NCBI GenBank assembly: GCA_012797605.1
Contig: JAAZOT010000039.1
Location: forward strand, 1-50,073
Reading direction: 5' to 3'
DNA length: 50,073 nucleotides
From: Spirochaetales bacterium
Lineage (GTDB): Bacteria > Spirochaetota > JAAYUW01
Shown: positions 1 to 8,752 of the stretch, piece after piece
How positions within the stretch are numbered: position 1 is the first letter of the stretch
Layout: every line of letters begins with the position of its first letter
The notes under the pieces: model-generated
Database searches by the model: none
Told to the model about the DNA's origin: nothing
The model's input: the letters and a program-made list of their open reading frames with translations, nothing else
Translations under genes and position numbers: made by a program

Positions 1-867
1 AAAAACACAAAAATTGTTGAAATATATCCTGCTAAAAATATCTTAAAAGATGAAAAAGGAGAAATTTATAGTTATAAATATCTTGTATGGGCTTGTGATT
101 TAAAAACATTTTTTAATATTATAAAAATAGATGAACTTTCAAATAGTATAAAGAAAAAGTTTTACTTAAAAAAAGAAAAAATCCTTAAATTTAGAGGAAA
201 TGATTCTGTATTTACGACATTTATTGAAGTTGATGAACCTGTTGAAACTTTTAAGAAAATTTCTTATGGTCATTTTTTCTATACTCCTTCAAGAAAGGGG
301 CTTGGTGATCTGCATCGTAAAAAACTCGATAGTATCCTTGCTAACTTTGAAACTTTTACTAAAGAAGATATATTAAAATGGTTAGAAAGCTTTTTAAAAT
401 ATAATACCTTTGAGATATCTATTCCAGCCATTAGAGATAAAAATATGGCACCTTATGGAAAAACAGGACTAATAGTGAGTTTTATGGCTGAATATGAGCT
501 TTTTAAAAAAATAAAAAATGCAGGTTGGCTTGAGCAGTTTATTTCTGAGATTGAAAACAATGTTGTCAATATTTTAGTAAGTTCAACCTATCCTATGCTT
601 AAAGATAAAATAATAAAAAAATTTTCGTTTAGTCCATTGAGCATTGAAAATAGGATAGAAAGCTCTCAAGGATCAATAGTTGGTTGGGCTTTTGAAAAAG
701 GAATACCTGCTGTATCTAATATGCTAAAAGTAAATAGTTCTATTTTAACTCCTATAGGTAATATATACCAAATAGGGCAATGGGTATATAGTCCAGCTGG
801 TGTTCCTATGTCAATTTTAACAGGGAAAATTGCAGCAGATGAGATAAAAAAGAAAACAAAAGGATAA
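1..867 (+). CDS. FAD-dependent oxidoreductase, phytoene desaturase/carotene isomerase-like (5' truncated)
   Basis: The reading frame is open from base 1, so this is the C-terminal 288 residues of a longer protein; the N-terminal dinucleotide-binding domain lies outside the window. The C-terminus carries the flavin-contacting pattern typical of CrtI-type NAD(P)/FAD-dependent oxidoreductases (GQWVYSPAGVPMS followed by a helix ending in TGKIAADEI). Family members oxidise or isomerise polyenes or other hydrophobic substrates using non-covalent FAD; the substrate here cannot be read. The stop is 2 bases before the next gene, whose Shine-Dalgarno (AGGATAAAT) overlaps this gene's end, so the two are very likely co-transcribed. 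An internal ATG at 445 is not the start, because the family pattern and the open frame continue upstream of it. Confidence 0.75.
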   Translation, partial: KNTKIVEIYPAKNILKDEKGEIYSYKYLVWACDLKTFFNIIKIDELSNSIKKKFYLKKEKILKFRGNDSVFTTFIEVDEPVETFKKISYGHFFYTPSRKGLGDLHRKKLDSILANFETFTKEDILKWLESFLKYNTFEISIPAIRDKNMAPYGKTGLIVSFMAEYELFKKIKNAGWLEQFISEIENNVVNILVSSTYPMLKDKIIKKFSFSPLSIENRIESSQGSIVGWAFEKGIPAVSNMLKVNSSILTPIGNIYQIGQWVYSPAGVPMSILTGKIAADEIKKKTKG

Positions 868-869
868 AT

Positions 870-1382
870 ATGGAAGAACTAATACAAGAATATTTATTAG
901 ATAAAGACAATAATATAATAGATACAAAAAATGTTATATACGACAAAAATCTGTTAGGACTAAATTATTTTGATTTTGCAGATGATCTAACTTTGATAAA
1001 AATATTAAAGGATATTTTTAAAAAAGTTAGAGAAAAAAGAAAGATTTTTATAACAACATATAGATGTGATAACGAAAAAAATATGAGATTATTTGAACTT
1101 GAAATTATACCATTAAATAATGGTATATTAAAATTAATCCATAAATTAATTAAAGAAACAAATAGATCTATAGAACTTGATTTAGAAAAAAGATCAAGTG
1201 AATTATTCTATCTTTGTGCTTGGTGTAATAGAATAAAGGTAGGGGATAATTTTATTGAGATAGACGATGCTGTAAATAAGCTGAAAATGCTTGAATATAA
1301 TTATCTTCCAAAATTTTCTCACTGCATGTGTGAAGAGTGTAAAGAAAAATTATTAAATGAGATGGAAGATTTTGATAAATGA
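870..1382 (+). CDS. small protein with a PAS/histidine-kinase-associated Cys motif
   Basis: This is a 170-residue protein without a membrane segment or signal peptide. The C-terminal part reads CAWCNRIK, then about 35 residues, then FSHCMCEECKEKL. It closely resembles the short CxWCxxxR...FSHxxCxxC module often found after PAS or GAF domains in bacterial signalling proteins, although no kinase or cyclase domain follows here. The first 110 residues are weakly PAS-like in length and polarity, which is inference only. Four cysteines in two pairs plus a histidine would suit metal binding. It starts 2 bases after the oxidoreductase stop and overlaps the following lipoprotein by 4 bases (ATGA), so it sits in the middle of a three-gene operon. 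Confidence 0.6.
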   Translation: MEELIQEYLLDKDNNIIDTKNVIYDKNLLGLNYFDFADDLTLIKILKDIFKKVREKRKIFITTYRCDNEKNMRLFELEIIPLNNGILKLIHKLIKETNRSIELDLEKRSSELFYLCAWCNRIKVGDNFIEIDDAVNKLKMLEYNYLPKFSHCMCEECKEKLLNEMEDFDK

Positions 1383-1810
1383 AAAAAAATATTAAATTAA
1401 GAATATTATTAATATTGCTTTTCTTCACATTCATCTTAAGCTCATGTGAATTATTTACTTTGTCCTTTTCTTCAGGTACTTCTTTATACAATAGGTTTTT
1501 TTTTGAGGGATGTAAAATATATGGACAGGATGGAGTATATTTAGGACTTATTACTGGAAATTATTATCATCCAGAATCTATCTTTAATAAATATGGAATT
1601 TATGGGAATCAATATAGTTTAACTTCTATTTTTAACCCTAATTCAAAATATGGAAGTAAAAGTTCTGCGTATTCAGCATTTTGTAATTATGCTGCATTTC
1701 CACCCAAAATTTTCAAAAATGGTTCTTTTATACGATATCTTACAACAAATACAATGCGATATCCTTTTATAACTCCATATCAATTGATAGAATTATTCAA
1801 ACAAGATTAA
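1379..1810 (+). CDS. predicted lipoprotein of unknown function
   Basis: The 143-residue product begins with a basic n-region (MKKNIKLR), a hydrophobic core and a lipobox LSSC with Cys at about residue 23. It is therefore probably exported, lipidated and anchored to a membrane. The mature part is rich in Tyr, Phe, Ser and Asn (for example YGIYGNQYSL) and I recognise no domain. It overlaps the preceding gene by the ATGA sequence at 1379-1382, which suggests translational coupling. I cannot assign a function; co-transcription with a CrtI-like oxidoreductase and a small Cys-motif protein is the only context. Confidence 0.6.
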   Translation: MKKNIKLRILLILLFFTFILSSCELFTLSFSSGTSLYNRFFFEGCKIYGQDGVYLGLITGNYYHPESIFNKYGIYGNQYSLTSIFNPNSKYGSKSSAYSAFCNYAAFPPKIFKNGSFIRYLTTNTMRYPFITPYQLIELFKQD

Positions 1811-1980
1811 ATAAAAAAGATTATAAATAATAGAATTATTCCTATAAAATTTTATAATACTAAGTCTCCTTAAAATTAAAATTAAAAATAAACGGGATTT
1901 AAATTACTAGAATTAAAAAGATTAAATTAGAAAAAACAAAGATAAACAGAATAAACAAAGATAAGTTAATATAAAAAATT

Positions 1981-2982
1981 ATGCCTAAAATATGGGAAAA
2001 TACAGAAATCATAGATGAAAATGGTAAAAAATTTGAAGCCATTGCTCCATTAATAATATCTGCTAGTCGAGCAACAGACATACCAGCCTTTTATTCAAAA
2101 TGGTTTTTTGATAGACTTTTCAAAGGCTATACTAAATGGATAAATCCTTTTAATAAAAAAAATGTTCAATATATTTCTTTTGAAAAGGTCAGAATAATAG
2201 TTTTTTGGTCGAAAAATCCAAAACCAATTATACCATATTTGAAAATACTTGATGAAAAAGGGATAAATTACTATTTTCAATATACATTAAATGATTATGA
2301 AGATGAAAAGTTTGAAATAGGTCTCCCATCTTTGAAAGAAAGGATAAAAACATTTCAAGCTCTTTCAAAGCTAATTGGAAAAGAAAAAGTGATTTGGCGA
2401 TTTGACCCTTTGATTTTAACAGATAGTTTGAATGTAGAAAATTTACTTATCAAAGTTTCTAAGATTGCTCAAGATTTACTTTTATATACAAATAAATTGG
2501 TCTTTAGTTTTGTTGATATTGCTATATATAAAAAAGTCATCAACAATATGATAGAAAAAGCCCCGCAAATTTTTAACAAAGATAATATTCTAAAATCTGA
2601 ATTTTCTTATGAACAGAAAATTCAATTTGCTAAAGGTATTCAAAATTTACAAAAAGATTGGAAAAAGATAAATCCAAATTTCACTATTGCAACTTGTGCT
2701 GAAGACATCGACTTAAAAGAATATGGAATTTTCCATAATAAATGTATCGATGACCTTCTTATGGTAAAACTTTTTAATAATAATGAATATCTTATGGATT
2801 TTCTAGGATATGAGCTACCTGAAAAGCTGCCTTATATATCAAAAAAAGAATTAAAAGATAAAGGGCAGAGGAAAAATTGTAATTGTATTGTAAGTAAAGA
2901 TATTGGGGCATATAATACTTGCCTTTACAAATGCATATATTGCTATGCGAATAGTAAAAAAAATATAAAAAATAATATATAA
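1981..2982 (+). CDS. DUF1848 family protein with C-terminal radical-SAM-like cysteine cluster
   Basis: The 333-residue protein matches the DUF1848 family pattern: IISASRATDIPAFYSKW near residue 20, VFWSKNP near 75, a YYFQYTLNDYE segment near 98, and VIWRFDPLILTD near 135. The C-terminus (about residues 300-325) has NCNC, then TCLYKCIYCYAN. This CxxxCxxC arrangement is the 4Fe-4S-ligating spacing of radical SAM enzymes, here placed at the C-terminus of the chain. The function is not known; the family is usually described as possibly iron-sulfur dependent. No Shine-Dalgarno is evident before the ATG at 1981, but the family-like pattern begins within the first 20 residues. It stands alone on the plus strand. 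Confidence 0.8.
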   Translation: MPKIWENTEIIDENGKKFEAIAPLIISASRATDIPAFYSKWFFDRLFKGYTKWINPFNKKNVQYISFEKVRIIVFWSKNPKPIIPYLKILDEKGINYYFQYTLNDYEDEKFEIGLPSLKERIKTFQALSKLIGKEKVIWRFDPLILTDSLNVENLLIKVSKIAQDLLLYTNKLVFSFVDIAIYKKVINNMIEKAPQIFNKDNILKSEFSYEQKIQFAKGIQNLQKDWKKINPNFTIATCAEDIDLKEYGIFHNKCIDDLLMVKLFNNNEYLMDFLGYELPEKLPYISKKELKDKGQRKNCNCIVSKDIGAYNTCLYKCIYCYANSKKNIKNNI

Positions 2983-3118
2983 AAAATATTAAGTAAAAAA
3001 TTTCGAATAAAAATAAACATAAATAAAATTGAATTATATTTTCTTTAAAAAATTAAAATTTATTTTATTATTATATTAGTCAAATGTATATCCAAAAAAA
3101 ACTTAGGGAGGATTAAGC

Positions 3119-4504
3119 ATGAATGTAGGATTAATTCAAACCTTTATTCTACTTTTTACCATTGCTTTTATCATCTACCTTACTGCTAAACTCAAAGTAA
3201 ATGCATTTTTGGTTCTTTTACTGTCCGCTTTACTTTATGGTCTTCTTTCCTATTTTTTAACTGGAACTCCGCCTTTGCTTGATGTTAAAAAAGATGATAA
3301 GGTTGTTCAAGGAGTCATAAACCTTATAACTGGCGGATTTGGAAGTACTTTAACAAGTATTGGTATAGTCATTATTTTAGGAACAATTCTTGGTTATTTT
3401 CTAGAAAAAAGTGGTGCAGCAATCGTCATGGCTGAATCAATATTAAAAATAGTTGGTAAGAAAAACTCACCTCTTGCAATCGGAATTGCAGGTTATATTG
3501 TATCTATACCAGTCTTTTGTGACTCTGGTTTCGTTATCTTGCAAGCATTAAATAGAAGCCTAGCACAAGCAGCCGGTATATCACTAGCAGTTATGGCTAC
3601 ATCTTTAAGTATGGGTTTATATTCTACACATTGCTTGGTTCCACCAACTCCTGGTCCAATAGCTGCTGCTGGAAATATTGGCGCCGATCTTGGCTTGGTT
3701 ATTATGCTTGGATTATTGGCTTCTATACCAGCTCTTTTAGCAGGTTGGTTTTTTTCCATAAAATATGGTAAAAAAATAAATATAGATCCTTCAGCTGGTA
3801 TGTCTTTTGAAGAGTTAAAAAAAAGTTTTAAGAAACTTCCTTCACCAGCAATGTCATTTTTACCAATAGTTTTACCACTTATTTTTATTGCATTAAATTC
3901 AATCGCATCTTTTCCTACTAACCCATTTGGAACAAAGTTAGTGAAACAAATCTTGGTATTTATAGGTAATCCAAATATAGCATTATTAATAGGTGTTTTT
4001 ATAGCTTCGATTATGACTGGTTGGAAAAAGGAAGTCTTCGATGGATGGGTAGGTGAAGCAATAAAAACTTCAGCTATTATTCTTGTTATAACTGCAGCTG
4101 GTGGTTCTTTAGGTAGTGTCCTTAGAGCAAGTGGAGTTGGGAATTATCTTGGTAATATTTTAGCAAAATTGAATATTGGATTGCTTCTCCCATTTATAAT
4201 AGCTGCAGCAATAAAAACAGCTCAAGGTTCTTCAACAGTTTCTCTTATTACCACATCCTCTATTCTTGCTCCAATGCTTACTTCTTTAGGTTTTGTTACA
4301 ACACCTCAAAAAGCACTTGTTGTACTTGCAATTGGAGCTGGTTCTATGGTTGTCTCTCACGCAAACGACTCATATTTCTGGGTTGTTGCGAAATTTTCTG
4401 ATATGGATGTAGGACAAGGTTATAGATTGCAGACCTTAGGATCACTTGTAACAGGTATCGGAGCTTTGATAGGTGTCTTGATACTTTCTATCTTTTTTAT
4501 GTAA
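3119..4504 (+). CDS. GntP family permease (gluconate/glycerate-type organic acid transporter)
   Basis: The 461-residue, very hydrophobic protein has about 12 predicted membrane segments. GntP-like stretches include the glycine-rich GIVIILGTILGYFLEKSGAA, IPVFCDSGFVIL, HCLVPPTPGP and a late AQGSSTVSL segment. Its length is normal for GntP carriers, which import gluconate, glycerate or related hydroxy acids with protons. A strong Shine-Dalgarno (GGAGG) precedes the ATG at 3119. It faces a glycerate 2-kinase across a convergent junction, so glycerate is a reasonable substrate guess from context, though not proven by the sequence. Confidence 0.9.
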   Translation: MNVGLIQTFILLFTIAFIIYLTAKLKVNAFLVLLLSALLYGLLSYFLTGTPPLLDVKKDDKVVQGVINLITGGFGSTLTSIGIVIILGTILGYFLEKSGAAIVMAESILKIVGKKNSPLAIGIAGYIVSIPVFCDSGFVILQALNRSLAQAAGISLAVMATSLSMGLYSTHCLVPPTPGPIAAAGNIGADLGLVIMLGLLASIPALLAGWFFSIKYGKKINIDPSAGMSFEELKKSFKKLPSPAMSFLPIVLPLIFIALNSIASFPTNPFGTKLVKQILVFIGNPNIALLIGVFIASIMTGWKKEVFDGWVGEAIKTSAIILVITAAGGSLGSVLRASGVGNYLGNILAKLNIGLLLPFIIAAAIKTAQGSSTVSLITTSSILAPMLTSLGFVTTPQKALVVLAIGAGSMVVSHANDSYFWVVAKFSDMDVGQGYRLQTLGSLVTGIGALIGVLILSIFFM

Positions 4505-4580
4505 ATTATTTAATGAATTTTTAGGTATCATTTATAAATTTAATTTAGGGTTTTCATAAGGATTGTCCATGATTTTTTAG

Positions 4581-4656
4581 GGGGTTATCTTAAGATATAA
4601 CTTTATAAATAGATTCACTATATAAATCAGGATATAAAATAAATTAAGATAACCCC
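4581..4656. terminator. 13-bp inverted repeat at a convergent gene end
   Basis: GGGGTTATCTTAA at 4581-4593 is perfectly complementary to TTAAGATAACCCC at 4644-4656, with about 50 AT-rich bases between. It lies between the ends of the GntP permease and the glycerate kinase and could form a stem in transcripts from either side. The long loop and lack of a good U-tract make it an imperfect intrinsic terminator, so the role is inferred from position. Confidence 0.4.
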
Positions 4657-4661
4657 AATTT

Positions 4662-6221
4662 CTACATTTTTTCTACAAGTAAAATTCCTACATCAGTAAC
4701 ATTAGTACCACTCGGTCCCGTTATTATTGCATCATTAAGTCTTTCAAACAATGAAAAAGAGTCACTATTATTTAAGAAATTTTCGATATCAATATTATGA
4801 TTTTTTATAAATTCTAATGACCAATTATCTGCGATAGCACCAGCTGCAATTGAAGCTCCATCTATTCCATCTGTCCCAAAACTACAAATTGAAAAAAGAT
4901 ATTTAGTAAAATCGATATGGTTTATATTTTTAATAATATTACTTAAAAAGGATAAAACAAAATGCTGGTTTCTACCTCCTTTTCCATTTCCTTTGACTAT
5001 GACTGTTGTCTCTCCTCCCCAAACAATGGCAATTGGAAAATTGGAAAAGATACTTTTACTAACAAAAGTCTTATCTTTTTTTGATTGTTCAATAAAACCA
5101 AATTGATCTTTAACAATTGATCTTAAAAACCCAGAAAAGTTTTTTGCCATCTCTTCAGCATTTCCTTCAATAAGAGAACCTAAATAAATAACATTATAGT
5201 TTTTTTCTATTAAATTATTAATTATATTTTGACAACATATATAATTTGAACCAACTAGGAAATTTTCTATTTTCCCGTCTATGTATTTTTGGTTATACTC
5301 TTTTTCTTTTAAAGTTTCTGGTATTTTACCATCTATCCCATCATTAAATATATTTACAATTTCTGGATATTTTTCAACAAGCTCATACTTTTTAAGGATG
5401 CTAAATGCCATATCGTATGTTGTACTATCATGATAGGTCGGACCTGAGGCTATAGATTCAAGAGGGTCACCTGGAACATCTGAAAGAATAAGTGAGACTA
5501 TTTTAGCTTTACTTTGTTGAATAAGTCTTCCACCTTTGATATTTGATAGATGTTTTCTTATGGTATTTAGTTCATGTATATTTGCTCCTTTTTTTAATAG
5601 ATCAGAAGTGAGAGATTTTAATATGTCAAAAGAGATCATAGGCCTTTCTACAAGTGCGGAACCACCACCAGATATTAATATAAAAACAAGATCTTCATTG
5701 TTTGCTTTTTCAAGTATTTTAGTAATTTTAACTCCTGCTTTTATTGAGTTTTCATCAGGTAGGGGATGTCCACCTTTTATATATTCAATATTTTTAGTAT
5801 TTGACTGAATCTTTTTAATAAAATCCGAAGAAACTTTTTTACTATCTTTATCTAGTATATCGACATCTACAATATTTAAAAATTTTTTTTCAACATCGGA
5901 AACTTCTTCATTTGAACATATTAAGCCTTCAGATATATTGAATCTTCCAATAATTGCAATACTCATTCTAATTGCAGCTTTTCCAAATGCTATTAAATAA
6001 ATATTTTTAAATTTTGAATAATCGAGACTATTTTTTTGGGTATGTAAGATACCATTTTCTTTAATTAATTCTTCTTCTTTATATGAAAAAAAAGTATTAA
6101 CACAGATATATGGATCAACACTTTGTATTCCAGAATTTAAACTTTCAAGTAAGTCTTTTCTAAGGTTATTCAATCGTGGGTCATAATCTTTTTTTAAATA
6201 TTTACTAACTTCAATTTTCAT
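4662..6221 (-). CDS. glycerate 2-kinase (MOFRL/GckA-TtuD type)
   Basis: The 519-residue protein shows the hallmarks of type II glycerate kinases. An N-terminal half has FGKAAIRM and KGGHPLPDENSIKAG, the LISGGGSALVERP loop sits near residue 185, and a C-terminal MOFRL domain has WGGETTV, GKGGRNQH and GTDGIDG. These soluble enzymes phosphorylate D-glycerate to 2-phosphoglycerate, feeding lower glycolysis. The chain is somewhat longer than the common 420-450 residues because of charged inserts. The Shine-Dalgarno GGGGGAG precedes the ATG. It lies 68 bases downstream of the DUF362/ferredoxin gene on the same strand and faces the GntP permease, making a plausible glycerate uptake-and-activation pair. 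Confidence 0.88.
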   Translation of the reverse strand: MKIEVSKYLKKDYDPRLNNLRKDLLESLNSGIQSVDPYICVNTFFSYKEEELIKENGILHTQKNSLDYSKFKNIYLIAFGKAAIRMSIAIIGRFNISEGLICSNEEVSDVEKKFLNIVDVDILDKDSKKVSSDFIKKIQSNTKNIEYIKGGHPLPDENSIKAGVKITKILEKANNEDLVFILISGGGSALVERPMISFDILKSLTSDLLKKGANIHELNTIRKHLSNIKGGRLIQQSKAKIVSLILSDVPGDPLESIASGPTYHDSTTYDMAFSILKKYELVEKYPEIVNIFNDGIDGKIPETLKEKEYNQKYIDGKIENFLVGSNYICCQNIINNLIEKNYNVIYLGSLIEGNAEEMAKNFSGFLRSIVKDQFGFIEQSKKDKTFVSKSIFSNFPIAIVWGGETTVIVKGNGKGGRNQHFVLSFLSNIIKNINHIDFTKYLFSICSFGTDGIDGASIAAGAIADNWSLEFIKNHNIDIENFLNNSDSFSLFERLNDAIITGPSGTNVTDVGILLVEKM

Positions 6222-6289
6222 AGTATTTCTCCCCCTTAATATTTTTGATTAAATGGGAATTCATCTTATATTTTATTTAATAATTATTT

Positions 6290-7567
6290 TCACCTTATAC
6301 TTTTAAGTAACTTACTTATTAGAGAATTTTTTATCTCTATAGCCTTATGGGGGCATATTTCTTGACAGCAAAAGCACCTAATACAAGTGTTATAATTGTA
6401 CTTTAGCTTTTTAAGTTTCTTAAATTTATTTTTATCTTTCTCAATTTTTTTTATTTTTTCTATATTTTCATCTACTTTTTTTGTTTCTTCTGAAGTCTGT
6501 TCTATTCTTTCAATTTCCCCATCTTTTAATGAAGACTTATTTTCAATAAGTAAAATAGATTTAGGTTCGGTTGGGCATATATTATAACATTGAAGGCAAA
6601 ATAGGCATTTTTTATTGTCTATAAAAGGTCTCGAACTTATTAAATAGTTATAAATAAATCCTTTTCTGAATCTTTTAGGTATAGTAGTTTTTTTGTAAAA
6701 GCTAATTCTCTTAAAATCTTTTCTAAATATCAACTGATCTCCATAAATCTGGTGATCTTTGATGTCCAATGAAACATCATGTTTTTGTGAATAGTATTTC
6801 AAAAATGGGATATCTTTTGGGTTGTATCCAACTAGAGTTGAAGCAAGTAAATCAACAATAAATGGATTTTCTCCAACAATAATATATCCAAGTTTTATCG
6901 GATTTCCTCCTCTTGGTCCTTCTCCTTCATGTGCAATAATGCCATCCATAAAACAAAGCCCGGTTTTTAATGAATCAGCTAAATCAACAATCATTTTCGA
7001 AAAAACGACTGAGTCTGGAAATCTTGTATGAAGATAAGCTTTAGTTTTTCCTGGAATTACGCCAAAAAGATTTTTCATGCCTCCCGTAAAAACAGTTAAG
7101 GAGTGATTTTTAAGTTTTGGTAAAGATATTATTTTATCAAAGTTCAATACTTCGGATGCTACTTCAAAATTTTTTATTATATTTTTTTTATTTCCATTAA
7201 TCTGTGTTTTTCCCTTAAAATCAATAAATGGAATATTATATTTTTCACAAATCTGGTAGATTCCAACATCTTTTGCGACTTTTATAGAGGGTGAAACAGC
7301 CGGGGAGTCTCCGCATGCTATTTCAAGCTGATAATCATTTTTTTTTGCTTCTTCAATAAAAAATTTTATAACAGCTTCAAAGAACAGAGGATGAGTAATA
7401 ACACCTGTTTCAGGATTATCAGAAGCTAAAAGATTTGGTTTTAAAAGAATTTTATCTTTACTATTAAAATACTTTTGAAAGCCACCTAAATAAGAAGCAG
7501 CCTCTATTAGCTTCTCTTTTATCAGATCTACATCATAGTCACTTAAATGAAAAAAACAAACCTTCAT
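6290..7567 (-). CDS. DUF362 protein with two split C-terminal 4Fe-4S clusters
   Basis: Residues 1-300 match DUF362: KILLKPNLL near 42, THPLFFEA, GDSPAVSPS near 85, LPKLKNHSL, GGMKNLFG and MDGIIAHEGEGPRGG. The C-terminus has two ferredoxin-type motifs, CLFCLQCYNICP at about 321 and CIRCFCCQEICP at about 395. Normally such a pair is separated by roughly 20-30 residues; here the two first cysteines are about 74 residues apart because of a Lys/Glu-rich, probably coiled-coil insert. DUF362 proteins are iron-sulfur proteins of uncertain reaction, probably cytoplasmic electron carriers or enzymes. The Shine-Dalgarno AGGAA precedes the start. It is probably co-transcribed with the glycerate kinase downstream. 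Confidence 0.85.
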   Translation of the reverse strand: MKVCFFHLSDYDVDLIKEKLIEAASYLGGFQKYFNSKDKILLKPNLLASDNPETGVITHPLFFEAVIKFFIEEAKKNDYQLEIACGDSPAVSPSIKVAKDVGIYQICEKYNIPFIDFKGKTQINGNKKNIIKNFEVASEVLNFDKIISLPKLKNHSLTVFTGGMKNLFGVIPGKTKAYLHTRFPDSVVFSKMIVDLADSLKTGLCFMDGIIAHEGEGPRGGNPIKLGYIIVGENPFIVDLLASTLVGYNPKDIPFLKYYSQKHDVSLDIKDHQIYGDQLIFRKDFKRISFYKKTTIPKRFRKGFIYNYLISSRPFIDNKKCLFCLQCYNICPTEPKSILLIENKSSLKDGEIERIEQTSEETKKVDENIEKIKKIEKDKNKFKKLKKLKYNYNTCIRCFCCQEICPHKAIEIKNSLISKLLKSIR

Positions 7568-7716
7568 AAATAGATTTCCTATAAATGTATTATTTTAATT
7601 ATTTGTATTATTTTATTTATGAGTGTTATTTTATTTTTTTTACTTGTTCGTCCTTTGATGATTATAGATATTTTTGTAATTATTTCAATTAATGATTGGA
7701 AAAATATAAACATACA

Positions 7717-7745
7717 GATATGAATAAGAATAGGATATGAATAAG
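7717..7745 (+). repeat. short direct repeat in leader of the VIT1-like gene
   Basis: GATATGAATAAG occurs at 7717-7728 and again at 7734-7745, 17 bases apart, in the 280-base AT-rich gap between the divergent DUF362 and ferritin/VIT1 genes. It may be local slippage or a tandem protein-binding site; nothing else is recognisable in the gap. Confidence 0.35.
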
Positions 7746-7847
7746 GATATATAAAATATTGATAGTAAATTTTTTAATATATTTTATACTAATAAGAGAA
7801 AAAATTCCAAATATAATATGCTATTAAGTAAATCGTGACGGAAGGTT

Positions 7848-8711
7848 ATGGATAAAAAAAGCAAGAAATTATTATTAAAGATTCAAAAAAATGAGATGAC
7901 TGAATATCATATTTACTTAAAATTATCTAAAATCATCAAGGATGAAAAAAACAAAAACATATTGCAAAAAATCGCCGAAGCTGAAAAGGCTCATGGAAAT
8001 TACTGGCAAAATATTACCAAAGTCAAGGTAAAACCAAATATTTTCAAAGTTTATCTTAGGCTATTTTTAGCAAAAATATTTGGAATTACCTTTGTTTTGA
8101 AACTAATGGAAAAAAGAGAAGGAACAGGTTCCAAGTTATATGAGGATATTTCGGTGGAATTTTCAGAGGCTAAAAATATTAGCAAAGAAGAAGCAGAACA
8201 TGAAAAAGAGTTGATTTCTATGTTAGATGAAGAAAAACTGAAATATGTTGGTTCAATAGTTTTAGGCCTCAATGATGCCTTAGTCGAATTGACTGGAGCA
8301 CTTGCAGGTTTTACTCTTGCACTTGGTCAAACAAAAACTATTTCTCTTGCCGGGCTTATTACTGGAATCTCAGCTGCATTCTCAATGGCTGCATCGGATT
8401 ATCTTTCATCTAAAGCAGAAGGAGATCCAAAAGCTACAAAATCAGCATTTTATACTGGTACAGCATATATTATAACGGTAATACTTCTTATTCTTCCATT
8501 TTTATTTATAAAAGAAAAATTTTTATGTCTTGGTATTACTTTACTTATAGTCATACTTATAATATTATTCTTTAATTACTATTTATCTGTAGCCAAAGAT
8601 TTAGATTTCAAGCATCGATTTTTCGAAATGGCTTTTATAAGTTTGGGTGTAGCAACTTTTTCTTTTTTTATAGGTTGGTTTTTAAAAGTTGTACTTAATG
8701 TCGATGTATAA
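7848..8711 (+). CDS. ferritin-like / VIT1 (CCC1) membrane metal transporter, MbfA-like
   Basis: The 287-residue protein combines two parts. Residues 1-130 are a rubrerythrin/ferritin-like four-helix region with acidic metal-ligand positions (EMTEYHIY, AEAEKAHGNYW, EEAEHEKEL). Residues 135-287 are a VIT1/CCC1 membrane domain with GLNDALVELTGALAGFTLAL, AASDYLSSKAEGD and five likely transmembrane helices. This architecture is known from MbfA-type iron exporters and related Fe/Mn transporters, so the likely role is moving Fe2+ or Mn2+ across the cytoplasmic membrane with the soluble domain as sensor or delivery site. It is a monocistronic plus-strand gene convergent with the cytochrome b561-like gene. 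Confidence 0.85.
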   Translation: MDKKSKKLLLKIQKNEMTEYHIYLKLSKIIKDEKNKNILQKIAEAEKAHGNYWQNITKVKVKPNIFKVYLRLFLAKIFGITFVLKLMEKREGTGSKLYEDISVEFSEAKNISKEEAEHEKELISMLDEEKLKYVGSIVLGLNDALVELTGALAGFTLALGQTKTISLAGLITGISAAFSMAASDYLSSKAEGDPKATKSAFYTGTAYIITVILLILPFLFIKEKFLCLGITLLIVILIILFFNYYLSVAKDLDFKHRFFEMAFISLGVATFSFFIGWFLKVVLNVDV

Positions 8712-8752
8712 TTTTAAGCTTAGTTGTTTAATTTTTTACCTAAGCTTAAAAT
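8711..8752. terminator. inverted repeat at convergent junction
   Basis: TTTTAAGCTTAG (8712-8723) pairs perfectly with CTAAGCTTAAAA (8740-8751) around a 16-base T-rich loop, extending by one more base on each side. The right arm overlaps the stop codon of the minus-strand gene. It could terminate or stabilise both convergent transcripts. No classical U-tract follows, so the call rests on position and symmetry. Confidence 0.4.

Noticed and set aside
3493-3759. 88-residue minus-strand ORF inside the GntP permease gene
   Set aside because: It is antisense to a well supported transporter gene, with no Shine-Dalgarno and no recognisable protein pattern; a shadow frame.
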